Source: Megaustenia siamemsis
Lineage: Eukaryota > Mollusca > Gastropoda > Stylommatophora > Ariophantidae
Direction: 5' to 3'
Length of the DNA stretch: 64,000 nucleotides
Assembly (NCBI GenBank): GCA_032433765.1
Contig: JAVIAB010000124.1
Coordinates: forward strand, 90,747,911-90,811,910
Part shown: positions 1-22,589 of the stretch, piece by piece
Layout: the number at the start of each line of letters is the position of its first letter
How positions within the stretch are numbered: the first letter of the stretch is position 1
Notes under the pieces: model-generated
Seen by the model: only the letters and a program-made list of their open reading frames with translations
The model's database searches: none
Told to the model about the DNA's origin: nothing
Made by a program: the position numbers and the translations under genes

Positions 1-1300
1 TACGTAAAAACATTGGCCAGCAAATCTCAGTGGTTCCTGGTAGCAGTGAAGCTCGGTTGTGTCATGTCACCCTAGTTATTCGAAAATGCAATCGGTTTTG
101 TTATGGGGAAGTGGAAAGGTGATAGGTGATTGTGCATAAAATGTACAAATAATAACAGTTTTACAAGACTTTGATTTGTCAGCTGGCTATGCACTTTGAA
201 CTCAGCACAGTCGGGCGCCCAAAAGAAAAATAGATTAAACGCATAGCTTCGCAAGTTGAATCGGTTCAGATCAACAAACAAGTAGAATTCATGATTTTTC
301 CACACAATCGATGACAAAAAATAAAAATTAAGAATCTCAACAAAACAAAGAGTTATCGACTTCACCTACCTAGAGTGCAAAACGTAAATAGATGGAAATA
401 CTCAAGCTGTAGACAAAAGTCTTTAGAAATAAATACATCCCAAGTCTCATAAACTGGAGGCATCTTACGCCAAATGAAACTAAAGAGGAAGAAACCAAAT
501 AATTATACGTATCAAGGTATCTACGGAGAAGACACTGGAAGTACAATGGTCACGTGTGGTGATTGATCTCAAGAAAACTCCCGCGTCACGCCTTCTCGTG
601 GACACTAAAGAAACTCAAAGATGAACTACTATTGCGTTGGCTTAAAAATATACGAACCTTTAATTATTTCGTCACGACCTCTTAGAATTTCGTCAAAAAT
701 GGAGAGTTACGATTTTTGTCATGCTACCTTCAGTCGAAATGAACTAACTGCATATTTTGATATTCTTGCTATTTTTGGCAATGGTGAAAAACAAAGATTT
801 GTTTGGCACTAGAAAACGTCTGAGGCAAGATGTACCACAGAAATAAAAAAAAAAAAGTTGATTAGCTCAGGCCCTATTAGCATTTAAGAAAATCAATAAC
901 GTTTTGTACAAGTAGTCTATGTCAGTTAATATAAGAGAGAAAGAGAGTTCATCAGATCGGTAATTTATTGCGCCAATTGTAACCTATGGAAGCGAGTCAC
1001 GGTTGCAATAGTATATCGACTAGGAAAGAATAGGATCATAAAATGAGAGATATTGCTTGGGTTGGATGTTTTAGTAGTTACCCATAAGAAAGTAGAATGA
1101 AACAATAACATAAATAGAGAACAGTGGTAATTTTTAGGAATGGAAATTGTTTTTTCTTATAGGATATTTAGGGTGATAGAATTAAATGTTGAGGAATAGA
1201 ACTAACCAGTGCTCAACTTTTTCCTCAAAAGCTCGATGTCACACGTCCAGAAATCAGGTTGATAAACAAACCTAGAACTGAGGAAAGGGGGAAGTTTGGT
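1..1300. other. no recognisable feature
   Basis: AT-rich sequence with stops in all frames. The short open frames (72-365 minus, 621-812 plus) show no domain, no repeat partner elsewhere in the window and no splice context I can support. Confidence 0.5.
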
Positions 1301-1302
1301 TT

Positions 1303-1306
<4 letters not shown>

Positions 1307-1346
<40 letters not shown>
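1307..1346. repeat. (GA)n microsatellite
   Basis: An uninterrupted run of about 18 GA dinucleotides, ending in a degenerate GACCGAGAG stretch. No R4-type sequence (see the R4 repeats) flanks it, so it appears independent of that family. Confidence 0.9.
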
Positions 1347-1350
<4 letters not shown>

Positions 1351-1864
1351 GAGAAATGCCACTCTATGGGGGCATGATGAGCCATTATTTGTCAAATCAG
1401 AGGTTACCTAAAATGTCAAGATTCAGTTTTGTTTTCACAAAGTGTTACAGTATTCTTTCATAATTGGAACTTTGACTTATATGATTGGCTGAGAGAATTA
1501 ACAGCCACTCAGCCAATAAATTGTGTAAATGAGACAGGGTTATTTAACCACATGCATTAACATAATTAGAGAGATATAGTTACAGATAAAGAAACACACA
1601 GAGAATGTAATGTGGACGAGCATTGTCCAGCTTCGGTCGAAACTAGCTTAGCACAGACATGAATGTTTATAGAAGAGTTATGGATCTCCATACATTTATT
1701 TGTTATCACATAGAGATGTAAAGGAAGGTAATCTCATCCATATCTGCCTACGACTTAAAATACTCCCACGCGGCTTTCGATCCAAGTTCACGCATTTTGT
1801 TGACGGCCCAAACGCTAACGAGATTCGTCAGTTTGTTGTTGTTACATTCTTCAGCTTTCAACAC

Positions 1865-2160
1865 TGACGAAGTCCCTAGAGACCAGGAACTGAATTTTGC
1901 GTGTTAATCTATTTTTCCTGGCAGCCGTGTGCACAGGGGTCCCTCGCCGCACAGGCAGATAACTCCGACTTCGGAGGTACTCATGTTTTTTTTTCCGTCG
2001 ATGAGTAACTGACGTTTCAAGCCTGGCCTCGCTGCTGAGACCAGGGGTGGTTGTCGCAGAGAGAAATCATAAATATAAATCCCAACCAGTGGAGTCGAGA
2101 TTTGAACCCACAACCTATCTGTCTCGAGGCCGGCGTCCTGCCTCGAGACCAACTAGTCCA
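1865..2160 (-). mobile_element. tRNA-derived SINE, family S2, near full length
   Basis: Read on the minus strand, the head (about 2155-2085) looks like a decayed tRNA: an A-box-like TGGTCTCGAGG followed by a B-box-like GGTTCAAATCTCG. The body runs on to a 3' part that recurs on the plus strand at 13425-13600. The shared segment contains GAAACGTCA, a GTACCTCCGAAG stretch and GGCGAGGGACCCCTGTG. A shared body on a tRNA-like head is the usual SINE layout. The family is unnamed here, and the boundaries are estimated from where similarity stops. Confidence 0.65.
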
Positions 2161-2164
2161 TGGA

Positions 2165-2700
2165 CTTGGAAAATGAGGAAACTGCAACAAGGAACACTTT
2201 TCATGCATAGCCTGCAATGGTTCCTGCCGCCTATTCACCATATACCAGAAGTTCACGTCCTCCCGAAAGTGATGATCGTCATATTTCTTTAAAAATGTAT
2301 AGCGCTTGATGTTGTTAGGCCATCGTTGTTGACTCCAATTTAGAACATACAATCACACAGTTAGTCGTCAGATTATCCCCGTCGCACATCAAACAACAGA
2401 CCGTAAGATTAGCGTAAAGCCGGTCTAGGGATTTACGATGAGCCTGTACGATGACGTAGTACACATAAAAATGGCGCAAGCACAGCAATGACGCACCTTT
2501 TAGATTCTTGATTACTCTAGTGAATGTAGCCTACGATGAACAGAACACGGTGCAAATTTCCTAAAGAGATATTTTCGTCAGTTTGGTAACATAGAAAAGC
2601 GAGACGGTTTCTAACGGATCAAGGTAGTTCTTGCGAACCACTCTAGACTTCTTTACAGCTTCCGTGACAGACGCAGATCTTTATTATCCCAACATCGTCT
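2165..2700. repeat. dispersed repeat R5, copy 1
   Basis: About 530 bp that recurs at 49930-50440 (diverged over its whole length) and at 59050-59230 (first part only). The best conserved core begins ATGAGGAAACTGCAA and runs through a TTAGGCCATC stretch. The minus strand of the copies shows short open pieces including a Cys-x2-Cys pair, but no frame is open in all copies. Transposon class unknown. Confidence 0.7.
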
Positions 2701-5650
2701 CTTAACGATCAGTTCAGACCACCCGATTCGCGAAATTGTCCACAACTTGAACGGGAACGTTATGTGTTCATGTCCTCGCAGCACAAAAAAGAAGATATCC
2801 TACTTCCGACCTACACCACCCTCTCACCCCTTTCATGAACACCACTCTCGAGTAATCTACATTCCAAAGGACCTCACATTATCGGATAACGAAAACGCGC
2901 AGCTCTCTCAAAAGGATTACAATTTGTCCCTTTGCGTCCAACTAGTGACCGCCATAGTCTCCTAGGGATGTCTATAAACTCTACAGCAGCATGCGTTCAG
3001 AATACTATCACTTCGGGAAATCGGACATCTCCTCTTCCTCTGATGTTGATGAATTTTCTCGTTTCCATTCTCGTAAATCTGATTGGACACCCTCTTTTTG
3101 TGCTTCAAGGGCTCTCGACTTATACATACAGGTCACTTAACGTGAGATCAAGGAGAACTCGCCATTCGCCGGGCACCTCGTTCCAACTTAACTCCCTCTG
3201 AATTTCGAGCCCTCTCCAACCTCCGAAGTCGGGAAGATATCGTCTTTAAACCAGCTGATAAGGGAGGGGCTGTGGTGGTCTGGCGTAAGGGCCTATACAT
3301 CCAAGAAGGCGTCAAACAATTATCTGATACCACGTCTATAAACCTTGCCCCAGTAATTCCATTACCTGCAACAAAAAGAAGGTTCGCTCAACCATCAAAC
3401 AGCTTATCAATGATAAATCCCTTCTTCCTAGCGCGCCCCGCCTCATCATTCCAGACAGTGCTCTAGGCAAACCATCCTTCTACACGCTCCCACAAGCCAA
3501 GTAGTCCTGGACGTTCCATTGTTTCAGTACGTAGTTATCTCACGGAACATATATCCGACTATCTTGACAGCATTTTCCAAACCATAGTGACATCCCGTCT
3601 TATCTATATCAAAGACATGAATCATGCCCTCACTATCTTCTCTTCTCTTTTTCTTTCCCCAGAACGCTTGTACCGACTTTTCGTCCTCGACGTATGCTCT
3701 CTGTATACCTCTATCCCTCATGTCGATGGCCTAATAGCTCTTGAATTCTTTCTTGACCAAAGAATACATGCATCTGTGGATAATTCTAGTCTTCTTCGCT
3801 TCACTGAGAACTTGTTCTCAACCGCAATAACTTCGAATTCAATGGTCAGTTTTATAACTAGGTCAGTGGTCTAGCTGTGGGAACCAAGATGGGTCCTAGT
3901 TATGCTTGTCTGTTCATGGGTTACCTTGAGCATCAAATACTGAACTCGTACCGTGGCCCCTTTCCCGTTAAATAAATCCGATACATCGATGACGGTTTTG
4001 GACTGACTGACTTGCCGGAAGATGACATCTCCAGGTTCATCGACTACATTGGCAACTTTCATAAATCCATCAAATTTACATCACATATCTTTACCTCGTC
4101 CGTCACTTTTCTTGATCTGATCGTCTCCCTTGGTACCTCCAGCCTTCACATTTCCGTCTTCTATAAACCCACAGATGCCCACTGTTATCTTCTCTACACC
4201 TCGTCTTATCCATCTCACTGCAGAGATTCTATTCCATATTTTCAATTATTACGACTTCGTCGTATCTGCCAGGATGATCAAGATTTTCTCCAACATGCCC
4301 ACCTGATGTTAAGTTTCGTCTCTATCATGACTCGATTATTCAATCTGCCTTCCAACGAGCTCTCGATATTTTTCATCCTGTGGCACTCAACCCTTCCACC
4401 CTCCGGTCCCCTGATAGGAGCATATTTACCCTCACCTACCAGCCCCACAACTTGGCTGCGGTGACGGTCCTTAACCGATACCGTTCCATTCTCCACTCAG
4501 ATCCCACTACCTGCCAACTTTTCAGCGATCCTCCTTTGGTAGCCTTCAAACGCAACAGGAGTCTGAGAGACATTGTTGTCACTAGCCACCTTCACCGCTC
4601 TAACTACCAACACCTTGGTACTGTCCGTTGTGGGCGTCGAGTTTGCAGAACTTGTGACTCCGTGCTCTGCGCCGATTCGGTCTTGTTCCATAATTGGCGA
4701 TTAGACATCAAGGAGGGGTTTACTGTTTGTCTCGGAATATCATCTACGCCATAATATGTAAGCATTGCCAGATGACGTATGTGGGCGAGTGAACGAAGCT
4801 TGAGTGACAGATTTTGTGAGCATCTTCGTGATGTTGTGCAAATGACTGGTAGCCGTGTGTCTGCCCAGTTCAGCTCCCCTGGCCATAGTGGTAATCCTGA
4901 CATGCAAGTCACTGGCATTGTCTAGTGTCACTCCAGCAATCGCAGCCGATTCGCTTTTAAGAATCGCCTCATTAGCCATTTGGGTTCGCTGTACCCCAAG
5001 GCACGAACATATCGTTCTCATACACATAGGACACCTGCCACACATGTCTTACCCCCATTCGCTACCGAACCTATACATGTATGTATATTTGTCGGCATAA
5101 GTATTGGCTTATTTGGACACCTTTGGGTTTTCTTTTGTGTGCGTTGTGGTAATATTTACGGATTTATGCTTGAATGCATGTATGGTTATGTACATATGTT
5201 TTTTTACATATCGGTTAGTTGTGAACGCACACAGTTAGATATGTACATTTATACATATATTGTACCCACCTCCCTTATATTTGTAGAACCCTTCCGTCTT
5301 CTCACCTGACTGCCAGGTCAATGAGATACATAGTTGGTCTTCCCGCCTAGTTTTAGTTCATTCAAAAAGTGACTACGCTCTGGACCACTGGGAAGTGACC
5401 CTTTTTTATTTCTTTTTTCGAGTATCTAGCATATTATCGCCATATAGTTAGATGTGTGTACATTTCCTTATATTGTTTGTGTTGTTTGTTATTCCAGCTG
5501 AAGGTCTTACTGGCCGAAACGTCGACTTCTGTTTTGTTAATTACAACGTAAAGCTGTTACCGTACCACTTTTTCTTCCTTTTTTAAAATTGTCATTATCA
5601 TCAGCTTTACGGCAGCTTCGCATCTCTTGCATCTTGATGTATCTTGATGT
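2680..5650 (+). pseudogene. decayed Penelope-like retroelement (RT plus GIY-YIG endonuclease)
   Basis: A multi-frame relic whose order matches Penelope-like elements. An N-terminal region (about 2850-3250) leads to the motif KPADKGGAVVVW near 3250-3290. RT motif A DVCSLYTSIPH starts at 3689, a GTKMGPSYACLFMGYLE-like stretch lies near 3880-3940, and the RYIDD active-site motif is at 3979-3993. A Cys-rich linker (CGRRVCRTC, about 4630-4655) precedes a GIY-YIG-type start, IIYAIICKHCQMTYVGE, at about 4740-4795, and SDRFCEHLRDV follows at about 4803. Frameshifts and stops throughout, for example after the TYVGE stretch and before RYIDD, mean no protein can be made. In this family the RT copies RNA into DNA and the GIY-YIG nuclease nicks the target. 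The 3' tail (5050-5650) resembles other tail copies in the window. Alternatives are unlikely because RT, linker and nuclease occur in the family order. Confidence 0.9.
5480..5611 (+). other. Penelope-like tail with ribozyme-like block and inverted repeat
   Basis: The block GGCCGAAACGTCGAC is followed by ACGTAAAGCTG. The 10-mer CGTAAAGCTG (5547-5556) has a perfect inverted partner CAGCTTTACG at 5602-5611, so RNA could form a hairpin. Related blocks occur at 7325-7390, 29580-29645, 39800-39850 and, inverted, near 60640-60720. Penelope-like elements are known to carry hammerhead ribozymes in such tails. This copy has CAGCTGAAGG where a hammerhead needs CTGANGA, so it is at best inactive. Confidence 0.45.
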
Positions 5651-5789
5651 CTTTACTACCTTATTTACTATATGTGTTCATGTCAAGAACATGGTGGTTA
5701 GTCGTGTTGTTTGTGTAAACACTATGAATGTATCACGCGCCGTAATAAGGGGTAGTAGACAAACAAAGGAAAAAAAAAAGACAAATATA

Positions 5790-6133
5790 GGCCACTGGGA
5801 TGATATTTCTCAGAAGAAAGTTGAAAGTCCCCTGAACAGCTAAGAAGACAAACGAGAAGATTATCAAAGAGGCCGAAACAAAGAGGGAGCTACTGAGAAA
5901 CATGAGAAAGAAACAATAAGCATGTTATGGACACACGAGAAGCGAAAGTTTCAATTACGCGGTTACACCGGGAAAATACAGGGAAAGAGAAATCACGAAC
6001 GAAAAATAATGGATAGCTTGGTGCCGTGGCATGGAAAACAGTCAACACCAGAAGTGTATGATGCGCTGTGGATAGAAAATTGTTGAAGGATAGGATCACC
6101 TAATCCAACTGGTATGGCACACGATGATGCTGA
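5790..6133 (+). pseudogene. RTE-like LINE 3' fragment (family 1b)
   Basis: A degraded C-terminal end of a non-LTR retrotransposon: frames resembling ETKRELLRNMRKKQ, then a GKIQGKRNHERK-like stretch, then a terminal stretch resembling DSLVPWHGKQSTPE. It ends near ACACGATGATGCTGAT, a decayed TGATGA-type tail. Close relatives lie at 37765-37972 and 54855-54980. Several stops and indels show it is dead. Confidence 0.7.
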
Positions 6134-6354
6134 TAGAGCTTTTTTTTTGTCAGTGACAAGAATTTTAAATCTCTAGAAGAGCAAAACATTGTGAGTTTTA
6201 TTGTGGAAATCGGCATCAGTGACTGAAGTCTACACGTGAAAGGGGATAGTGTTGACTCTTTGATAACTTTGCTATCATAAAATAAAAATAGTTATATGAC
6301 GATAAAATACTGACAAGCTCTATAAATATATAGATATCTACAGATTAGATCCCT

Positions 6355-6945
6355 TATATCATCGAATACCGTCTACGTAACGAAGGATGGCTACCATGGA
6401 GCGCCATCCTGCTTTGTCTCTTGCTTTGATGATGCTGGTTGTTATAGGCTGGTTTGTCCATCTTTTGATGTTACTCGTCCATGTTAGTCTTGGTCTGCCT
6501 CTGTCTCTTTTACCTTGTATTTTCCCCTCCAGGATTACTTTTAGTAGGCTGTTGTGTCTTTTAACATGTCCCAAAAATCGCATTTGTCTTGTTTGAATTG
6601 TGTTTAGTAGTTCTCTTTTCATTTTTAGTTGTTTTAAGACTTCATCGTTTGTTTTCTTTTCCTTCCATCCAATTCTACCTATTCTTCTATATATCCACAT
6701 TTCAAAGGCTTCAATTCTATGTTATGTTTTCTTGTCTAATGTCCATGTTTCTGCACCATATAGGAATATTGAGAAATTGTAACATTTTGCTACTCTTAGT
6801 TTTAGCCCTGATGTTATTTGTTTTGATGTTAGAATGTTCTTCATGACATTAACATTATTTTTTTTTGCCCTCCTATCCTTTTGTTTATTTCAGTTGTACA
6901 TTTTCCATCACTGGTTATAGTATGACCAAGGTAGTTGTAGTTGGA
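6355..6945 (-). pseudogene. RTE-like LINE 3' fragment (family 2)
   Basis: A minus-strand frame of 113 codons (6700-6359) reads IYRRIGRIGWKEKKTNDEV, then RQMRFLGHVKRHN, then GKRDRGRPRLTWTSNIKRW, and ends in an ARDKAGWRSMVA stretch. This is the typical C-terminal tail of RTE-type LINE polyproteins. Copies at 10805-11440, 42515-43519 and 51280-51800 share its DNA. It is 5'-truncated, lacks the RT catalytic region, and has frame breaks upstream of 6700. Confidence 0.85.
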
Positions 6946-7159
6946 TGGTTTATCGTCTCAAAAAGTATCTTTCTCCCTCTTTCTGCTGTATTGTTTTATT
7001 TTTCTTTTCACTAATGTTAGCTAATCTGCGTATATCATACGTACATTCATGGTATTTCATTTCAGCCTAGAAGATAAAATGTGACTAAATGAGTCCATAC
7101 CTCATTTATAATGGATTGAATCTCAAACAAAACAGTTAAAAAACATATCAGAACATGTA

Positions 7160-7480
7160 AAAACATATTTTTGCACGTTTCTCGATGTTCACGACAGCCG
7201 CACTTGGTTACGATTTCATTTTGGATTTGACAGGATAGTTTTCTATTTTGTTTTCTTTAACACATTTCGATTGTTTTTGTTTTGGTTGTTTCGTTATTAG
7301 TTTTGTGTGTGTTTTTTTTTGTTTGTTCCTGATGAAGGCCTATTGAACCGAAACGTTGTTTAGTCTGTATCGTCCACTTGTCACGTAAAGCTTCTTACAT
7401 ACCATTTTTTTATTTTTTTTATATTTTTCCTTATATTCAGCTTTACTGCAGCTTCGCATTTTTATGCCTTAACCCTTTAA
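7160..7480 (+). mobile_element. Penelope-like element 3' tail copy
   Basis: Closely similar to 29410-29725, from the GTTCACGACAGCCGCAC region through CCTGATGAAGGCCTATTGAA and CACGTAAAGCTTCTTACATA to the terminal GCTTCGCATTTTTATGCC. It holds a hammerhead-like arrangement: CTGATGA at 7329-7335, GAAA at 7350-7353, and ACGT blocks at 7353-7356 and 7383-7386 followed by A. No coding part is attached. Confidence 0.7.
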
Positions 7481-8182
7481 AAAAAAAACATAGAAGTCTA
7501 GGAAAAAAGTTAACACTAGAAACGACAATAGACAGGAACTCAAGACAGCGCTAATGGATATACTGAGAGAAGTCACATCGCAACGAACATAATTCAATAG
7601 AAAACTATTCGCAGTAAATACATTTTCGTTTTAGGGTTTTAAGGGGGACAAATGCTGTCGGTGCTTATATATTTTAATCACCTTTATATGTGATGTAGTC
7701 GGTAGAACACAAGGCCGCCCTAGTTTCCGAGAAAATCTTAACCCCGTTAAAGGCTGGTTAAAACTACAAAACGTCGATCTTATTCGAACTCTTATTTTTG
7801 TCCTTAATAATTCAACAGCCCACTAACCAATGAACTGTCTTGATATGTTGTTCATAGTGAATCTGAATATTTCCGGCATTAATCTCTGATACGTTTGTTC
7901 TTTTTTGTGGTTTTTTTTTTTGCTCTTAAAAATGTTGTTGTACAGTGTTCACGTTAAAAACATATGACCATATATATATTAATATCATTTGTTTCTGGGT
8001 CCTCTATCTTTTCATAGCTTTTTTTTTCTATTTTCGTTCTGTTTACTTCCTGTCATAATCTTCTGTTCTAAATTGTGATCTCAAAGCGGTAAAACAGAAA
8101 ACGTATATCACGTCAAATTAAAGTCATAAGAGGTGACAACAGCATCTTCATTCTCTAATTCACTAGTTAATTCACTAATTCC

Positions 8183-8390
8183 TTGGCAGTCCTATTGGTT
8201 GAGTGGATAAAATGTTCTCTTCCCTAACAGAGGAGACTGTGTTCGATTCATAGAAGTGGGGTTTTTTTCTCCAACCAGTGAGGCTCCTTATTTCATCCAT
8301 TCTCTAAAAATGGGAACCAGAGATTTCTCTGGGAAGAAAAGGTAGCCTGTCATAATAACAAAAACAAACCCAACAGAAAAATAGGGTCAC
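8183..8390 (+). mobile_element. possible tRNA-derived SINE (single copy here)
   Basis: An A-box-like TTGGTTGAGTGGATAA is followed about 35 bp later by a B-box-like TGTTCGATTCATAG, then a short body ending GGTAGCCTGTCATAA. This is the promoter spacing of a tRNA-derived SINE head. No second copy is seen in the window, so the assignment rests on the promoter boxes only. Confidence 0.4.
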
Positions 8391-8455
8391 TACTTTTCAC
8401 AAACTTTTAGCTCAGGGTTGTCGAAACCGTTACTTTATTTACTTATACGATATGT

Positions 8456-8711
8456 ATAAAGTGTAAAGTACCCCCGTCACGCCAAGTGGCGTATAGGGAA
8501 TATGGTGTTAGTGACCATAAATTTTACAGACCCTTGACACATGATTTTTGGGGTAATGTGGTCGGTATTACGCCCGTGCCGCTTTACTTTCCCACAAAAA
8601 AATCCGGTACTCATTAAAGGCTGGGTGAATCAGAAGCTGTCCGTTGGGATCGAACCCTACCTCTTATCCTTTGTAGTCCAGTTTACTAACCATTGAGCTA
8701 TCGCGGCCCCC
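8456..8711 (-). mobile_element. tRNA-derived SINE S1, full length
   Basis: Minus-strand copy of the commonest SINE here. The head has an A box (TAGCTCAATGG) and a B box (GGTTCGATCCC). The body includes AAAGCGGCACGGGCGTAATA. The tail has the palindrome ACGCCACTTGGCGT and ends GTACTTTAC. It lies about 450 bp downstream of gene A's stop codon. No convincing target-site duplication is seen. Confidence 0.9.
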
Positions 8712-9154
8712 TATATATATATATTGTTTTTTTTTAAATATTATTTATGCAAGTATACACTTGTAAGTAAACATTTCCTGTTTCAAATTTAAAGAATGAA
8801 ATATATATTTATATATTTAAATAAAAAAACCAATGTAGTGAAGTGATTAGCGCGCTAATCTAATTCCATGCAGATTACACATACATTATCAACATATTCC
8901 GATACATTTTTTGTAACGATCATCCAGGTACTGGTTACAAAATTATTTTATATCACCAATATTTTCCAACCAGCATCTAGGTATCTTATTAACAACTTTT
9001 CTTTGATTGAAAAATACATTAAGTGGCGTGGCTTGATACTAAACGATATGGTCAATAATTATACCGATATTAAGATCAAACAACTAAAACTAGGCATTCT
9101 TTTGCAACACAAAAATGTTTAATTAAAAAAAAAACCAAATAGGTAATATACAAT

Positions 9155-19877
<10,723 letters not shown>

Positions 19878-19927
19878 AAGACGATTTAAGATTATGAACT
19901 TTGTTACCTTATTTATAATGTCTGTAA

Positions 19928-20471
19928 GAGGTGAGATGCGGAATGGCTCAGGCAAAAGCAGCTTTCCAAAAAATGAGGAAGATACTATGCAATCCACTTT
20001 TGACAATAGAAACAAGAAAAAGAGTTATTAAATGTTATGTCGGGCCAGTCTTAACATATGGCTACGAATCATTGACAATAGCAAAACAGACAAGAAGATC
20101 ACTGGAGTCTGTAGAAATGTGGTTTTACAGAAGAATGTTGAGAGTACGATGGACAGCTAAGAAGAGTAATGAAGATGTTTAAAGAGGTCAAAGCAAAAAG
20201 AGAGCTAATTTCCAATATTAGGAAGAAACTATCATCATTTTTTTGGCCATGTAATGAGAAGAGAACAACTGGAATATATTGTGACAACTGGAAAAAAGTG
20301 ACGGACGAAGAGATAGAGGGAGGCAAAGAGAAAAAAAATAACTGAAAGCTTAAGATAATGGCTTGGCAGAAGGTCAACAACAGAAATAATAAATAACTAC
20401 CGAGATCGAAAGTTGTGGAGAGACATGATCACCTACGCCAGCAGGCCCGGTTCTTGATGATGATGATGATA
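19928..20471 (+). pseudogene. RTE-like LINE (family 1), 5'-truncated, next to gene A
   Basis: Begins inside the post-RT region (RCGMAQAKAAFQKMRKILCN), then KQTRRSLESVEMWFYRRMLR, then a frameshifted tail, and ends GCAGGCCCGGTTCTTGATGATGATGATGAT. The break point lies about 50 bp upstream of gene A's ATG. It is followed immediately by a second, longer copy in the same orientation. Confidence 0.88.
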
Positions 20472-22577
20472 AAGTCTGCGTTTTTTTGTTATTAAAGAAA
20501 AAGTAGTTGCACTTTCTAGTTGTGCAATACAATGGCATTTACATAATTCTGTCAAACAAAACCGGTACAATGCAATAGAGAAGATACAAAGCATTGATGA
20601 ACAGTGGAAAATGCTAAAAGAATCAATACAACAAACATCAAAAGAGTTCATACCACCAGTGAGGACAAATTCAAGAAAGAAATGGAAGACAGATGACATT
20701 TTTTGCAGCTAATGGATACACGAAGAAGAAATAAAGAAAATAAAGATGAGTATAAGAGATTAAATAAATAAATTGTAGTAAAATGCAAAATGCAATGAGG
20801 CAAAAGAAGCATGGCTAAAAGAGAGATGCAAAGAGATTGAAATGCAACAAAAAGGAGATGCTAAAGCTATATACAAACCTATTGAGGAATTAACAGGAAG
20901 AATAACGCAATAAAAAAATCGATGTCTAAGATCAAAGGAAGGAAAACTGTTGATTGATCAAGAAAACATAAGGGAACGATGGACAGAATACATTAAAGAT
21001 CTTTATAATGATGAACGAACGGAAGTAAATATTAAGGATAATTGAGAAGGACCAGAAATACTCACAGAAGAAGTGGAAGACGCCTTGCGCAATATGAAAG
21101 CAGACACAGCTCCTGGACCAGATAATATAACTAAAGAAGAGATTGATGCCATGGGTGATTTTGGAATAGAAATAATAACACAAATATTGAATGATATCTA
21201 CAACAGCGGATATATACCAGACGACATGCTCAAATCAATATTCATAGCCCTACCAAAGAAATCGGGTGAGATTGAATGCGATGACCATCGCACAATAAGC
21301 CTTATGAGTCATATGACTAAGATATTACTAAGAATCATCATGTGAAGAGTGCGAAACAAAATCAGTCTAGAAATTAGCAATGAACAGTGTGGTTTTGTTA
21401 GAAATATAGGAACAAGCAATGCCATTTATATCATAAGATCTTTAGTAGAAAGAGCCATAGAGGTGAAAACAGATCTATACCTATGTTTCACAGATTACAC
21501 CAAGGCATTTGACAAAGTAAAGCATCAAGAAATAAACACAATTTTAGAAAGCATAAACGTAGACAGCAAAGATCTAAGAATAATGAAGAACATGAACTGG
21601 CAACAAACAGCGGCCATAAGAACTGGAAACCAATTGTGAAGGTTTCAACAAATAAAACAAGGTGTTAGACAAGGTTGTGTGCTGTCACCAGATTTGTTTA
21701 ATATTTATAGTGAGATTATTTTAAGATCCATAAGGGACAAGCCTGGAATAACAATTGGAGGTCATAATATAAATAATCTAATGTATGCTGATGATACAGT
21801 CTTAATCGCTAAGAGTGAAAATGAGTTACAAGAAATGTTGGACATTATAGTGAAAGAAAGCAAAAATAAAGGACTCAGCATTAATAGCAAAAAGACAGAG
21901 GTAATGGTAACAACAAAGAAAAAGACATCACCTCAGTGCAAAATAAAGACAAGTGGAACAATATTAAAATAGGTAAATGAATTTAAATATTTGGGAACTT
22001 TGTTAACCTCAGATGGAAGATGTACAAAAGAGGTGAGGTGCAGAATGGCTCAGGCAAAATCAGCTTTCCAAAAAATGAGGAAGATACTATGCAATCCATT
22101 TTTGACAATAGAAACAAGAAAAAGAGTTCTTAAATGTTATGTAGAGGCAGTCTTAACATATAGATGCGAATCATGGACAATAGGACAACAGACAAAAAAA
22201 ATCACTGGAGTCTGTAGAAATGTGGTTTTACAGAAGAATGTTGAGAGTACCATGGACAGCGAAGAAGAGTAATGAAAACGTTCTGAAAGAGGCCAAAGCA
22301 AAAAGAGAGCTAATTTCCAATATTAGGAAGAAACAAACATCATTTGTATGGTCATGTAATGACCAGAGAAGAGAACAACTGGAATATATTCTAACAACTG
22401 GAAAAATTGAGGGAGGAAGAGATAGAGGGAAGCAAAGAGAAAAAAATAACAGACTGCTTAAGAGAATGGCTTGGCAGAAGGTCAACAACAGAAATTATAA
22501 ATAGCTGCCGAGATCGACAGGTGTGGAGAGACATGATCACCTACGCCAGTAGGCCTGGTACTTGATGATGATGATGT
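20472..22577 (+). pseudogene. RTE-like LINE (family 1), longest RT copy
   Basis: The most complete RT of this family in the window. A degraded linker (20600-21060) leads to LRNMKADTAPGPDNITKEEI (21085), LPKKSGEIECDDHRTISLM, YLCFTDYTKAFDKVKHQEIN (RT motif A, about 21480-21540), [20 protein letters not shown] (motif B, about 21650-21715), [20 protein letters not shown] (catalytic YADD, about 21775-21840), and the C-terminal TSDGRCTKEVRCRMAQAKSA to YRRMLRVPWTAKK regions. It ends in AGGCCTGGTACTTGATGATG. Several single stops (for example 21342 and after GNQL at about 21637) make it inactive. The endonuclease is absent, so it is 5'-truncated. Confidence 0.92.
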
Positions 22578-22589
22578 CAAACAAAAAGA

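Noticed and set aside
72..365. 97-codon minus frame as a gene
   Set aside because: Hydrophobic and AT-driven, with no motif or splice evidence.
5890..6099. Minus frame 69 codons
   Set aside because: Antisense to a LINE 3' remnant on the plus strand.
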